Part shown: in pieces, positions 27,720-36,609 of the stretch
Layout: each line of letters starts with the position of its first letter
Position numbering within the stretch: the first letter of the stretch is position 1
Assembly (NCBI GenBank): GCA_900467745.1
Contig: UBQW01000006.1
Coordinates: 1-64,000, forward strand
Length of the DNA stretch: 64,000 nt
Source of the DNA: Hyphomicrobiales bacterium
Lineage (GTDB): Bacteria; Pseudomonadota; Alphaproteobacteria; Rhizobiales; Rhizobiaceae
Direction: 5' to 3'
Made by a program: the position numbers and the translations under genes
The notes under the pieces: generated by a model
The model's database searches: none
The model's input: only the letters and a program-made list of their open reading frames with translations
What the model was told of the DNA's origin: nothing

Positions 27720-28439
27720 TTACTGCGCGGCCTGACGCGGCTGCAGCTTCTCGTCGATTTGGCGCGAAAGAATGGCGGAGAATTCATCCGCGAAGCCTTC
27801 CATGCGTGCCGAGAGCTTGCCCGCATCGGCGGAGAACTTGTTGTAGGCGATAACCGCCGGGATAGCGGCGACAAGGCCGATCGCGGTTGCGAGCAGCGCT
27901 TCGGCGATACCCGGTGCAACGACGGCGAGGTTGGTCGACTTCGAACCGGCGATCGCCTGGAACGAGGTCATGATACCGACGACGGTACCGAACAGACCGA
28001 TGAACGGGCCGGCAGAGCCGATCGTCGCCAGCGAGCCGAGACGGGCGGAAAGCCCTTCGGATTCGCGAGCAAGCGTCACGTCCATGGCGCGGTCGATACG
28101 CATCTGCAGGCCGATCGGCGAACGTGCGCCGCGCTCGAACGACTTCTTCCACTCGCGCATGGCGGCGACGAAGATCGAGGCGAGGCCCGTATTGTTACGC
28201 TCCGACAGCGAGCGGTAGAGTTCTTCCAGCGACTGGCCCGACCAGAATACCTGCTCGAACTTGTCGAACTGCCGGCGGGCGCGGCCGAAGGCCAGATACT
28301 TGTCGATGACGATCGCCCAGGTCCAGACGGACGCTGCGATAAGACCGAGCATGACGAGCTTGACGACGAGGCCAGCCTGCATGAAGAGCGACCAGAGACT
28401 GACGTCCGTGTGAGCCGCTGCCAATCCTACTTGTTCCAT
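27720..28439 (-). CDS. tolQ: TolQ proton-channel component
   Basis: This MotA/TolQ/ExbB-family protein has 239 aa from ATG 28439 (MEQVGLAAAHTDVSLWSLF). There are three membrane helices, and the conserved cytoplasmic segment LATIGSAGPFIGLFGTVVGIM includes the Gly/Thr channel face. The longer frame to 28490 has no ribosome site. It is the first gene of the tolQRAB cluster. Unusually, ybgC is not directly upstream: an mqsRA pair intervenes. Confidence 0.97.
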   Translation of the reverse strand: MEQVGLAAAHTDVSLWSLFMQAGLVVKLVMLGLIAASVWTWAIVIDKYLAFGRARRQFDKFEQVFWSGQSLEELYRSLSERNNTGLASIFVAAMREWKKSFERGARSPIGLQMRIDRAMDVTLARESEGLSARLGSLATIGSAGPFIGLFGTVVGIMTSFQAIAGSKSTNLAVVAPGIAEALLATAIGLVAAIPAVIAYNKFSADAGKLSARMEGFADEFSAILSRQIDEKLQPRQAAQ

Positions 28440-28866
28440 TGATCCAAAATCCCCGAATCCAAACGCCCGGCACTTGACCGGGCGGCACAAAGTGATCTCG
28501 CAAGATATGTCTGGCTGCCGCCGCCCAAAGCCCTGGTCAAGCTTCCAAGCTCTTATCCGCCTTCCTTGCCGTCAAATTTGGTCAAAGGAAGGCGTGCACC
28601 GCACAAACTCTGACAATCCGAGTAAGACACTATTATCGTTAATAGTTCGTTAGCGCCGGATCATAAAGGCTGACTATTGGCGTTAGGATGATCCCTTGGA
28701 ATACTTGGCCAGATCTCAGATCGATGACCAAAACCGCACAAACCTTGCGCGCGGCAATTCCTTCACATGAAAGTCATGTTTTTGCAAGGGCTGGTTAGCC
28801 ACATCCGTGCATAGCGGCAATGCGGCAACGGAAGGGCTCTGCCGGAAGACCAGTTAGCAGGACGCA
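28440..28866. other. tolQ promoter region / mqsA 3' flank
   Basis: These 427 bp carry no credible ORF. A near-match to a CtrA box (TTAA-N7-TTAGC, 28639-28654) lies 200 bp upstream of tolQ, and a small dyad ACATGA-AAG-TCATGT (28765-28779) precedes a T-run. I cannot place the tolQ promoter with confidence. Confidence 0.4.
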
Positions 28867-29274
28867 TTACGCTCGCTTCAATTCCTTGATTGCACCCGGA
28901 TCGCGATCGAGCAAACGGAAGAGATTGACGACAGCAGGTGTCGGCATGACTTTGCCGGTCTCGTAGCGCGAAAAGGCGTTGTGCCCCCCACCCGTCAGCT
29001 CGGACGCTTCGACCTGATTGATCCGGAGTTTCTTGCGGATACGACGCAACTCGCTACCAAGCGCTTTGCGGGCTTCGAGCACCAAGGCGTCACCGGCGGC
29101 CGCATAACGCTCGGCGCTTTCCTGATCATATTCGATCTCGCCGCAGGCATCGCACCGAAAGCCGGAAAGCCTATCCACATCCGCTGTCATATCCCGAAAG
29201 ACGACCTGATGTGTTTCATTGGCAAAGGGCACCATCTCGCGCTCCGCCTCGCAGCAAACACACAGCTTGGTCAT
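28867..29274 (-). CDS. mqsA: MqsA-type antitoxin
   Basis: This 135-aa antitoxin has two domains. The N-terminal zinc domain carries CVCC and CDAC pairs (about residues 5-8 and 42-45), which in MqsA bind zinc and the toxin. The C-terminal helix-turn-helix (INQVEASELTGGGHNAFSRYETG) binds the operator. The start ATG 29274 overlaps the toxin stop by 4 nt. Toxin-first order with an overlapping antitoxin matches E. coli mqsRA. Confidence 0.9.
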   Translation of the reverse strand: MTKLCVCCEAEREMVPFANETHQVVFRDMTADVDRLSGFRCDACGEIEYDQESAERYAAAGDALVLEARKALGSELRRIRKKLRINQVEASELTGGGHNAFSRYETGKVMPTPAVVNLFRLLDRDPGAIKELKRA

Positions 29275-29579
29275 GAACCCAACTCCTTGAACTGTATCAC
29301 CGGCGCGCCATCGGCCCTGAGCGTCACCTTCACATAGGCCATGCCGGCCGGCGTATCTGCATGGTAGACGTCCTGCCATACGGAACTGTCGGCATATGTG
29401 GTCATCGACTTGTAGAGATCTTTTCTCGTCAGACCGCAGATCACATCGATCATCTCCGAGATCGTCAGGCCCATCGCTCTGCCGCCGTCGATCGCGGTCT
29501 TGGTGAAAGCTGAAGCGCGGTGGGCTCTCACCACCACCACAATCGCCGCAAGATCGTAATGCGCCGTCCGTTTCTCCAT
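29271..29579 (-). CDS. mqsR: MqsR-type mRNA interferase toxin
   Basis: This 102-aa RelE-fold toxin starts MEKRTAHYDLAAIVVVV at ATG 29579. E. coli MqsR cleaves mRNA at GCU. The family signature TKTAIDGGRAMGLT...MIDVICGLTRKDLYKSMTTY is intact. It is first in a two-gene operon with the antitoxin and directly downstream of the predicted operator. It sits between ybgC and tolQ, where rhizobia normally have no insert. Confidence 0.9.
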   Translation of the reverse strand: MEKRTAHYDLAAIVVVVRAHRASAFTKTAIDGGRAMGLTISEMIDVICGLTRKDLYKSMTTYADSSVWQDVYHADTPAGMAYVKVTLRADGAPVIQFKELGS

Positions 29580-29587
29580 ACCCAATA

Positions 29588-29604
29588 TTACCCTTTGAGG
29601 GTAA
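29588..29604. promoter_or_regulatory. Predicted MqsA operator
   Basis: TTACCCT-TTG-AGGGTAA is a perfect 7-bp dyad with a 3-nt spacer, 8 bp upstream of the mqsR ATG. It has the same architecture as the E. coli MqsA site AACCT-N3-AGGTT. Confidence 0.75.
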
Positions 29605-29638
29605 AAATTCAAGGATGGCGCCGGACGATTGGTCTAGA

Positions 29639-30085
29639 TTAGACCTCGATCATCATCTGCTTCGCCAACCCCTCCGGCAGCCGTCGCGGCCGGCCGCTGG
29701 CATTGATGACGGCGATGATGACCTTGGCGGCAATCAAGAGCGTGTCGTCGCGGCGGATCTCCTGCGCGAGCACCATCTTGGCGCCGCCGGCCTTTTCGGT
29801 GCGGGTCGTCACCGTCAGGATATCGTCCATGCGCGCCGGCGACTTGAAGTCGATCTCCATGCGATGGACGACGAAGACCAGCCCCTCTTCATCGGCGGTG
29901 ATCAGCTCGCGCTGCTCGACGCCGAGGCAGCGCAGATAGTCGGTGCGGCCGCGCTCGAGGAAGTGCAGATAGCGGGCGTGATAGACAAGGCCGGAAAAAT
30001 CGGTGTCCTCGTAATAGACCCGCTGCAGCAGGCGATGGCCCGCTTCCGTCAGTTCGCCCGAGATCAAATGCACACCGTCCGCCAT
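29639..30085 (-). CDS. ybgC: YbgC-type acyl-CoA thioesterase (Tol-Pal cluster)
   Basis: This 148-aa hotdog-fold thioesterase starts MADGVHLISGELTEAGH at ATG 30085 after GGAGA. The catalytic segment YYEDTDFSGLVYHARYLHFLERGR contains the conserved Asp and His. It normally opens the tol operon and is thought to act on acyl-CoA or acyl-ACP in phospholipid metabolism. Here 1.2 kb containing mqsRA separate it from tolQ on the same strand. Confidence 0.95.
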   Translation of the reverse strand: MADGVHLISGELTEAGHRLLQRVYYEDTDFSGLVYHARYLHFLERGRTDYLRCLGVEQRELITADEEGLVFVVHRMEIDFKSPARMDDILTVTTRTEKAGGAKMVLAQEIRRDDTLLIAAKVIIAVINASGRPRRLPEGLAKQMMIEV

Positions 30086-30204
30086 AATTTTCTCCAAAGT
30101 CGCGCGCCCTCTTTGGCTGAAGACATTCCGCCTTGCAAGCATTGAACAATTGTCACGCTTTCTAAGTAATCCTCGATAGCGAAGGCCAACAAGGAGACGA
30201 CACC

Positions 30205-31425
30205 ATGAAGATTGCGGTGATGGGCGGAGATGGATTTATCGGCTGGCCAACATCATTGCATCTGTCGGACGCCGGCCACGACATTCACATCCTCGACAAC
30301 CTCTCGCGACGCTGGATCGACACCGAACTCGGCGTCCAGTCGCTGACCCCGATGGACTCGATCCAGGAGCGCACCCGCATCTGGCATGCCGAGACCGGCC
30401 GCCGCATTCACTTCAACCTGATCGATCTCGCGAGGGATTACGAGCTCCTGAAGAAATGGCTCGCCGAAAACCGGCCCGACGCCATCATCCACTTCGCCGA
30501 GCAGCGCGCCGCGCCCTATTCGATGAAGAGCGACCGGCACAAGAACTACACCGTCAACAACAACATCAACGCCACGCATAATCTCTTGAACGCGCTGGTC
30601 GAACTGCAGCTCGACGCGCATCTGATCCACCTGGGCACGATGGGCGTCTACGGCTATTCGACGGTCGGCGCCGCCATCCCCGAAGGGTATCTGCCGGTCG
30701 GCATCGAGACGACGAGCGGCGAGACCGTGAGCCAGGAAATCCTCTATCCCGCCAATCCCGGCTCGATCTACCACATGACCAAGTGCCTGGATCAGACGCT
30801 CTTCCATTTCTACGCCAAGAACGACGGCCTCCGGATTACCGACCTGCACCAGGGCATCGTCTGGGGCACCCACACGGAGCAGACCCGCCGGCACGAGCAA
30901 CTGGTCAACCGCTTCGACTATGACGGCGATTACGGCACCGTTCTGAACCGCTTCCTGATCCAGGCCGCGATCGGCTACCCGCTGACCGTCCACGGCACCG
31001 GCGGCCAGACCCGCGCCTTCATTCACATCCAGGATTCCGTGCGCTGCATCGAACTGGCCTTGAAGAACCCGCCGACGCGCGGCGCCCGCGTCGAGATCTT
31101 CAACCAGATGACCGAAACCCACCGCGTCCGCGACCTCGCCGAGATGATTTCGAAGCTGACCGGCGCCGAGATCGCCTGGCTGCCCAATCCGCGCAAGGAA
31201 GCGCCGGAGAACGAGCTGATCGTGAAGAACGACAAGTTCCGCAACCTCGGCCTCGACCCGATCACGCTGAAGACGGGACTGATGGGCGAGATCGTCGACG
31301 TCGCGAAGAAATTCGCCTACCGCGTCGACCGCAGCCGCGTACCGGCGGTGTCGGCCTGGACGAAGGATATCGCGCCGACGATCAACCACGATCCCGAAGG
31401 CAAGCGATTGAAGTCGGTGTCGTGA
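30205..31425 (+). CDS. sqdB: UDP-sulfoquinovose synthase
   Basis: SqdB converts UDP-glucose and sulfite to UDP-sulfoquinovose, the head-group donor for sulfolipid SQDG. The 406-aa short-chain dehydrogenase-type enzyme has the NAD loop GGDGFIGWP (8-16), the catalytic Thr of HLGTMGVYGYS and YHMTK as the Tyr/Lys pair. An AAGGAGA-like site precedes the ATG. It is followed, after a repeat element, by sqdD and sqdC on the same strand, the arrangement reported for Sinorhizobium meliloti and Rhodobacter. Confidence 0.97.
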   Translation: MKIAVMGGDGFIGWPTSLHLSDAGHDIHILDNLSRRWIDTELGVQSLTPMDSIQERTRIWHAETGRRIHFNLIDLARDYELLKKWLAENRPDAIIHFAEQRAAPYSMKSDRHKNYTVNNNINATHNLLNALVELQLDAHLIHLGTMGVYGYSTVGAAIPEGYLPVGIETTSGETVSQEILYPANPGSIYHMTKCLDQTLFHFYAKNDGLRITDLHQGIVWGTHTEQTRRHEQLVNRFDYDGDYGTVLNRFLIQAAIGYPLTVHGTGGQTRAFIHIQDSVRCIELALKNPPTRGARVEIFNQMTETHRVRDLAEMISKLTGAEIAWLPNPRKEAPENELIVKNDKFRNLGLDPITLKTGLMGEIVDVAKKFAYRVDRSRVPAVSAWTKDIAPTINHDPEGKRLKSVS

Positions 31426-31459
31426 GAAGTGGCGATACACGGGAAGCCTAGAGCACTGA

Positions 31460-31630
31460 GCCCCCTCATCCGCCTGCCGGCACCTTCTCCCCGTTGGGGA
31501 GAAGAGACTCGTTACACCCTCTCGACCTCGTCTGACCTTACCGTTCCTGTAGTAGGGCAGAACGCCCACCACCTACCTCTTCTCCCCAACGGGGAGAAGT
31601 GCCGGAGCACCAGCGAGGCGATGAGGGGGC
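31460..31630. repeat. RIME-like rhizobial palindromic repeat, copy B
   Basis: This element lies between sqdB and sqdD. Outer inverted repeats GCCCCCTCAT (31460-31469) and ATGAGGGGGC (31621-31630) enclose two CTTCTCCCC/GGGGAGAAG palindromes. The first 45 bp repeat copy A at 5271 almost exactly, but the central part differs, as expected of a mosaic element. It may form mRNA hairpins between the two sqd genes. Confidence 0.75.
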
Positions 31631-31699
31631 GAGGCTCGCCGAGCGGCCTGAGCGGCAAGCGAAGGCCAACCTCACAGTCCACCCCGAGACCCACGCAAG

Positions 31700-32518
31700 A
31701 TGACCTCCCCCAACGCCTACATCACCCTCGTCACCAACGCCGATTACGCCATGGGCGCCACCGCGCTAGCCCGCTCGCTCAGCATGACACACACGACAGC
31801 CGACATCGTCGTCCTCCACACCGGCGGCGTCACCGAAGCTGATCTCGCGCCCCTCAGCACCCTCGGCTGCCGCCTCGTCCCAGTCGAACATCTGCCGCTG
31901 TCGGACGCCTTCAACGAGCGCCACGCGCGCGGCCAGCTACACGCCGCCGCCCCCTTCACCAAGGGCCGCAAGCCGCTCTTCCACTCGCCGCTCGACAATT
32001 TCTGCAAGCTGCGCCTCTGGGAACTGACCGAATACACGACCTGCGTCTTCATCGACGCCGACGCCATCGTGCTGCGCAACATCGACCGGCTGTTCGCCTA
32101 CCCCGAATTCTCCGCCGCCCCGAATGTCTACGAATCGCTCGCCGATTTTCACCGCATGAACTCCGGCGTCTTCGTCGCAAAGCCTTCGAGGGACACATTC
32201 AGCGCCATGCTGGAGCGCCTAGACCAGCCGGAAATCCTGTGGAAACGCACCGACCAGACGTTCCTGCAGGCCTTTTTCCCGGAATGGCATGGTCTACCTG
32301 TTTATTTCAACATGCTACAATATGTCTGGTTTACCATGCCTGCGCTTTGGGACTGGAACAGTATTTCCGTCCTGCATTACCAGTATGAAAAGCCGTGGGA
32401 AACAGATCATCCGAAGGCCGAAAGCCTGCGGCCGCTGATCGATCTGTGGCAGGCATTCTACATGGGCAACGACGTGCCGGACATATCGGCCATGGCCAAT
32501 CCGAAAGGGGCAGCATGA
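31700..32518 (+). CDS. sqdD: Glycogenin-like glycosyltransferase SqdD
   Basis: This 272-aa GT8-type enzyme has the N-terminal fold TLVTNADYAMGATALARSL and the metal-binding DXD in FIDADAIVLRNID. HYQYEKPWE near the end is typical of glycogenin-like transferases. By analogy with the sqdBDC cluster it is the likely transferase of sulfoquinovose to diacylglycerol, although that step is less firmly proven than sqdB. Its stop overlaps the sqdC start by ATGA, so the two are translationally coupled. Confidence 0.85.
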   Translation: MTSPNAYITLVTNADYAMGATALARSLSMTHTTADIVVLHTGGVTEADLAPLSTLGCRLVPVEHLPLSDAFNERHARGQLHAAAPFTKGRKPLFHSPLDNFCKLRLWELTEYTTCVFIDADAIVLRNIDRLFAYPEFSAAPNVYESLADFHRMNSGVFVAKPSRDTFSAMLERLDQPEILWKRTDQTFLQAFFPEWHGLPVYFNMLQYVWFTMPALWDWNSISVLHYQYEKPWETDHPKAESLRPLIDLWQAFYMGNDVPDISAMANPKGAA

Positions 32519-33405
32519 AGGTACTGGTATCGGGTGGAACAGGACTTGTCGGTCGCTATATCGTCGAGGAACTGCTTGCAGCCGGATATTCGGTCATCAT
32601 CGGTGGCCGCCACGCCCCGCTGCCGCGCGCCTTCTCCCGCCCCGTCGATTTCGCACCGCTGTCGCTCGATCCCGAAAAGGACCATATCGAGGCCTTCGAC
32701 GACGCCTATTTCTTCGTGCACGCCGCCTTCCACCATGCGCCCGGCAAATATCGCGGCGGCGAGGGCGATGATCCCGAGACCTTCAAGCGCTTCAACCTCG
32801 ATGGCACCGTGCGTCTGTTCGAGGCCGCCAAGCGCGCCGGCACGCGCCGCTGCATCTTCATCTCCAGCCGCGCCGCCTATGGCGAGCATCCACCGGGAAC
32901 CACGCTGACTGAGGCGACGCAGGAAAAGCCGGAAACGCTCTACGGCCAGACCAAGCTCGACGCCGAGCGCAGCCTGGCGCATCTGGCCGCCCCCGGCTTC
33001 GCGACAGCCAGCCTGCGCCTCACCGGCGTCTACGGCAATCTGCGCCCAAACAAATGGGACAAGCTGTTCGGCGATTACCTGAGCGGCCGGCCGATCCCGA
33101 CGCGGGCAGGCACCGAAGTGCACGGTCAGGATGTCGGCAAGGCCGTCCGCGTCATGCTCGAGGCCGATGCCGGTCGCATTTCCGGCGAGACCTTCAACGT
33201 CTCCGATCTCGCGCTCGACACCTGGGATATCCTCGAGCCGATCCGCTGGGAGCACGATTGCGCCAACCGCCTGCCTGTAGCCGCAGACAAATCGCTGCTG
33301 ACGCCGATGGACACGACCAAGCTGCAGGCGCTGGGCTGGCAGCCGGGCGGACTGCCGCTTTTCGAGGAAACCATCCACGCTCTGGCGACACAGCCGGCGG
33401 CCTGA
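32515..33405 (+). CDS. sqdC: NAD-dependent epimerase/reductase SqdC
   Basis: This 296-aa Rossmann-fold protein starts MKVLVSGGTGLVGRY within the sqdD stop codon. It has the GGTGLVG nucleotide loop, the Ser of FISSRAAYG and the YGQTK catalytic Tyr/Lys. Its place after sqdB-sqdD matches the sulfolipid cluster, where the third gene is a reductase-like protein of unclear role. A generic sugar epimerase is the alternative. Confidence 0.8.
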   Translation: MKVLVSGGTGLVGRYIVEELLAAGYSVIIGGRHAPLPRAFSRPVDFAPLSLDPEKDHIEAFDDAYFFVHAAFHHAPGKYRGGEGDDPETFKRFNLDGTVRLFEAAKRAGTRRCIFISSRAAYGEHPPGTTLTEATQEKPETLYGQTKLDAERSLAHLAAPGFATASLRLTGVYGNLRPNKWDKLFGDYLSGRPIPTRAGTEVHGQDVGKAVRVMLEADAGRISGETFNVSDLALDTWDILEPIRWEHDCANRLPVAADKSLLTPMDTTKLQALGWQPGGLPLFEETIHALATQPAA

Positions 33406-33502
33406 CACCCGAACGTCGCATTCGCGCGTTGCTTTTGCATACGCGCGTTGCATTGCGCGCCGTCCGTTCTATTGTCGCCGCCGAAAGAGCAAGGCGGACA
33501 TC

Positions 33503-34090
33503 ATGAACGCAAAAGACATCAAGGCCGGCATGCGCGCCGAAAGGCTGGCGCTGAGAGACGCCATTCCCGTAGAGACCAGGGCCGCGATGAGCCTAGCCAT
33601 GGCCGAACACGCCGGCGAGGCGATTGCATTTGATCCCGGCACCATCATCTCCGGCTTCCTGCCGATCCGCTCGGAAGCGGACCTTCGCCCGCTGATGGCG
33701 CGGTTTCGCGCACGCGGCGCAAGGCTGTGCGTCCCCGCCATTCTCGACCGCCAGACCATCGCTTTTCGCGAACTCGTGGATGGCGCGCCACTGGTCTCGA
33801 CCGGCTTCGGCACATCGGGCCCCGGCCCCGATGCACCGGTTCTCGACCCCGAGATCCTGCTTGTCCCGCTGTCCGCTTTCGACAAACGCGGCCACCGGAT
33901 CGGCTACGGCGCCGGCCATTATGACCGCGCGATCGACCGTTTGAGGCAAAAAGGCATGCATCCGAAACTCATCGGCATTGCATTCGACCGCCAGGAAGTG
34001 GCACATGTGCCCGACGAGCCGCACGATGTAAGCCTGGATGCCATCCTGACAGAAAGCGGCCTGCGCTTTTTTGCCTCTTGGATTGGATAG
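33503..34090 (+). CDS. fau: 5-formyltetrahydrofolate cyclo-ligase
   Basis: It converts 5-formyl-THF to 5,10-methenyl-THF with ATP. The 195-aa product shows the N-terminal basic stretch (MRAERLALRDAI) and the phosphate-binding motif GYGAGHYDR (about 134-142). In alphaproteobacteria fau commonly follows zapA and 6S RNA. Here those two lie near 61.3-61.9 kb instead, which suggests rearrangement. The next gene starts 2 nt after its stop. Confidence 0.93.
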   Translation: MNAKDIKAGMRAERLALRDAIPVETRAAMSLAMAEHAGEAIAFDPGTIISGFLPIRSEADLRPLMARFRARGARLCVPAILDRQTIAFRELVDGAPLVSTGFGTSGPGPDAPVLDPEILLVPLSAFDKRGHRIGYGAGHYDRAIDRLRQKGMHPKLIGIAFDRQEVAHVPDEPHDVSLDAILTESGLRFFASWIG

Positions 34091-34092
34091 CA

Positions 34093-34917
34093 ATGCGACT
34101 GCTTTTTTTGGGTGACATGGTCGGCAAGACGGGACGCACGGCGGTGTGGGATCGCCTCCCCGGCCTGATATCGGACCTGAAGCTCGACTTCGTCGTCGTC
34201 AACGGTGAAAACGCCGCCGGCGGCTTCGGCATCACCGAGGACATCTTTCTCGAGACCATCAATGCCGGCGCCGACGTGGTGACGACGGGCAACCACGTCT
34301 GGGACCAGAAGGAAGCGGTCGCTTTCGCCGGTCGCAACGACCAGTTTCTGCGCCCCGCCAACTATCCGCAGGGCACGCCCGGTCGCGGCTCCGGCCTGTT
34401 TTACGCCCGCAACGGCGCCCGCGTGCTGGTTGCCAATGTCATGGGCCGCGTCTTCATGCATCCGGAGCTCGACGACCCCTTCAAGGCGGCAGAAACCATT
34501 CTCGATGCCTGCCCGCTGAAGGAACAGGCCGATGCGATCATCTTCGATTTCCATGCGGAGGCCACCAGCGAGAAGCAGTGCTTCGGCCACTTCGTCGATG
34601 GCCGCGCCTCCTTCGTCGTCGGCACCCACACGCATGTGCCCACCGCCGACCACCAGATCCTGAACGGCGGCACCGCCTATCTCTCCGACGCCGGCATGTG
34701 CGGCGACTATGACAGTTCGCTCGGCATGGACAAGGAAGAGCCGCTGAACCGATTCATCTCCAAGATGCCCAAGGGCCGCATGGAGGCAGCCACCGGCCCC
34801 GCCACGATCTGCGGCGTCGGTGTCGATATCTCGGATGCGACGGGCCTTGCGGAAAAGATCGCGCCGCTACGCCTCGGCCCGAGACTGTCAGAAACCATCC
34901 CGGAATTCTGGCGCTAA
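34093..34917 (+). CDS. YmdB-type metallophosphoesterase (TIGR00282 family)
   Basis: This 274-aa cytoplasmic phosphodiesterase resembles B. subtilis YmdB, which hydrolyses 2',3'-cyclic nucleotides. Metal ligands are visible in LFLGDMVG (Asp8), NGENAAGG, GNHVWD, FDFHAEATSEK and GTHTHVPTAD. The ATG at 34093 is 2 nt after the fau stop, so co-translation is likely. Links to RNA turnover come from Bacillus and may not hold here. Confidence 0.92.
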   Translation: MRLLFLGDMVGKTGRTAVWDRLPGLISDLKLDFVVVNGENAAGGFGITEDIFLETINAGADVVTTGNHVWDQKEAVAFAGRNDQFLRPANYPQGTPGRGSGLFYARNGARVLVANVMGRVFMHPELDDPFKAAETILDACPLKEQADAIIFDFHAEATSEKQCFGHFVDGRASFVVGTHTHVPTADHQILNGGTAYLSDAGMCGDYDSSLGMDKEEPLNRFISKMPKGRMEAATGPATICGVGVDISDATGLAEKIAPLRLGPRLSETIPEFWR

Positions 34918-35030
34918 TCCGGGCACGGCCCGCCAGTGACGGAAAAGTGAGCAGCGGTTGCCGGATTTGATCTGGACCGCTGCCGACCCTTGCCGCATCC
35001 TTTTGCCAGTGAACGCGCTGGGGACGTGGC

Positions 35031-35876
35031 ATGAAGCTGCATTTTCTTCTCTTCGCAATGACCACCCTCTCCGGCCTGCTGCCCGGCTGGCTGGGTTCTG
35101 ATGCCGCGCAAGCGCAAGAGGCGCGCCGCAACGTCAGCCAATGCCAGGCGATCGCGCAATCCATTCCCAAGGCCACATTCGCAAGCTTCTCCGGCACTGT
35201 CCCGATCGCCGGCGCGGCCGACAACGAGACCGTCACGATCACCTATATCGGCCACTCGACCTTCCTGATCGAAACGCCCGGCGGCGTCAGCATCGCCACC
35301 GATTACAGCGGATGGTACACACCGCCGCGCATGCCGATGGTGGCGACGATGAACCGCGCCCACTCCTCGCACTACACGCTGACGCCTGATCCGGCGATCA
35401 AATACGTGCTGCACGGCTGGAGCGACGTGCCGGGAGAGAAAGCAAAGATCGACCTGACGGTCGGCGACACCTACATCCGCAACGTCACTACCGATATCCG
35501 AGGCGGCTATGGCGCGCCGCAGGCGGATGGAAATTCGATCTTCATCTTCGAGGTCGCAGGTCTCTGTATCGGCCATCTCGGCCACCTGCACTACGAACTG
35601 ACCGACGCCCATTACACCGAGATCGGCCGGCTCGACATCGTCATGGTTCCCGTCGACGGCGGGCTGACCATGGGCGCCGACAGCATGAGCCGCATCATCA
35701 AGCGCCTGCGCTCCTCGCTGGTGCTACCGATGCACCAGCCACGCCCGCTCGCCAACTTCCTCTCGATGTTCGGCCCCGACTTCGACGTCGTCTACGCAAC
35801 CGGCAACAGCATCGACGTCTCGATGCGCACGCTGCCGAAGAAGCCGCAGATTTTTGTGGCGAAGGGGATGCAGTAA
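35031..35876 (+). CDS. Exported UlaG-like metallo-beta-lactamase-fold hydrolase
   Basis: The product is 281 aa with a signal peptide ending near AQAQ (residue 29). The MBL fold starts at TITYIGHSTFLIETPGG. The usual THxHxDH loop is replaced by NRAHSSHYT, and later ligands appear in IGHLGHLHYE, VPVDGG and LPMHQPRP. The substrate is unknown. Exported relatives are common in rhizobia. It appears monocistronic, 113 bp after the phosphodiesterase. Confidence 0.85.
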   Translation: MKLHFLLFAMTTLSGLLPGWLGSDAAQAQEARRNVSQCQAIAQSIPKATFASFSGTVPIAGAADNETVTITYIGHSTFLIETPGGVSIATDYSGWYTPPRMPMVATMNRAHSSHYTLTPDPAIKYVLHGWSDVPGEKAKIDLTVGDTYIRNVTTDIRGGYGAPQADGNSIFIFEVAGLCIGHLGHLHYELTDAHYTEIGRLDIVMVPVDGGLTMGADSMSRIIKRLRSSLVLPMHQPRPLANFLSMFGPDFDVVYATGNSIDVSMRTLPKKPQIFVAKGMQ

Positions 35877-35895
35877 GAGGGATTGCCTCGGTCAC

Positions 35896-36303
35896 TCAGA
35901 GCGACAAAAACACCGCAGCCGGGATCGAAAACCGCTCGCTCAAAGCTCGCGCCTGTCTGACATTGATCTGCCGCTTTCCGTTCAGGATCTCGGACACGAC
36001 CGACTGAGCCCCCACCTCCGGCAAATCGGATTGTCCAAGACCGCGCTCCTCCATGACGTATCGCAACACATCGGCGCCCGTCACCTCAGGCATCGGACGG
36101 TTCTCTTCGTCATAGGCTTCGATAAGATCGCCCATCCGCGACGCCAGCAACGCGAGCGGATGATCCTCGTCATCACCGACCTCGGCAAGGATTTCGTCGA
36201 GTTGGCCGACAAGACGATCATACTCCGCCTCGTTCGTCGGCATGGCGAGAAGCGGCGCCACATGCGCCCAATGCTCGCTTACCAGCTTCACCAGTGCGCT
36301 CAT
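35896..36303 (-). CDS. higA: HigA-type antitoxin
   Basis: This 135-aa antitoxin starts MSALVKLVSEHWAHV at ATG 36303, 4 nt after the higB stop. The C-terminal half is a Cro/XRE helix-turn-helix (GLGQSDLPEVGAQSVVSEILNGKRQINVRQARALSERF). The N-terminal acidic helices presumably wrap the toxin. Toxin-first order is characteristic of higBA. Confidence 0.9.
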   Translation of the reverse strand: MSALVKLVSEHWAHVAPLLAMPTNEAEYDRLVGQLDEILAEVGDDEDHPLALLASRMGDLIEAYDEENRPMPEVTGADVLRYVMEERGLGQSDLPEVGAQSVVSEILNGKRQINVRQARALSERFSIPAAVFLSL

Positions 36304-36307
36304 TGTC

Positions 36308-36595
36308 CTAACCTTTCCACTTTCCCTTGTCGTATCCGGCATGATCTAGGATCTGCTGAATATAGACCTTCTTGAATCTGTATTGCACCATTGCGATAAG
36401 CCGCAGCTTGTTTCCGCCGATGTCAAAGACGTGAAGCTGACCGACTTTGTCGGTTGCCGGAAACAGCGATTTCATCGCGGCGAAATCGACAGGCTCCGAG
36501 CCCTTCATCAGCCGGTACCAAGTATCAAGAGCATTGGCCGCATGCGGCCATCGCTCCTTCGCCTCCCAGATCTTCTTCTGCGTGATGACGTGCAT
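36308..36595 (-). CDS. higB: HigB-type ribosome-dependent mRNA interferase
   Basis: This 95-aa RelE-superfamily toxin (MHVITQKKIWEAKERWPHA) has the HigB core FDIGGNKLRLIAMVQYRFKKVYIQQILDHAGYDKGKW, with basic and aromatic residues positioned as in characterised HigB. It is first gene of higBA. Two dyads lie immediately upstream. Confidence 0.92.
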   Translation of the reverse strand: MHVITQKKIWEAKERWPHAANALDTWYRLMKGSEPVDFAAMKSLFPATDKVGQLHVFDIGGNKLRLIAMVQYRFKKVYIQQILDHAGYDKGKWKG

Positions 36596-36609
36596 GGGCC
36601 ATGACCGTA

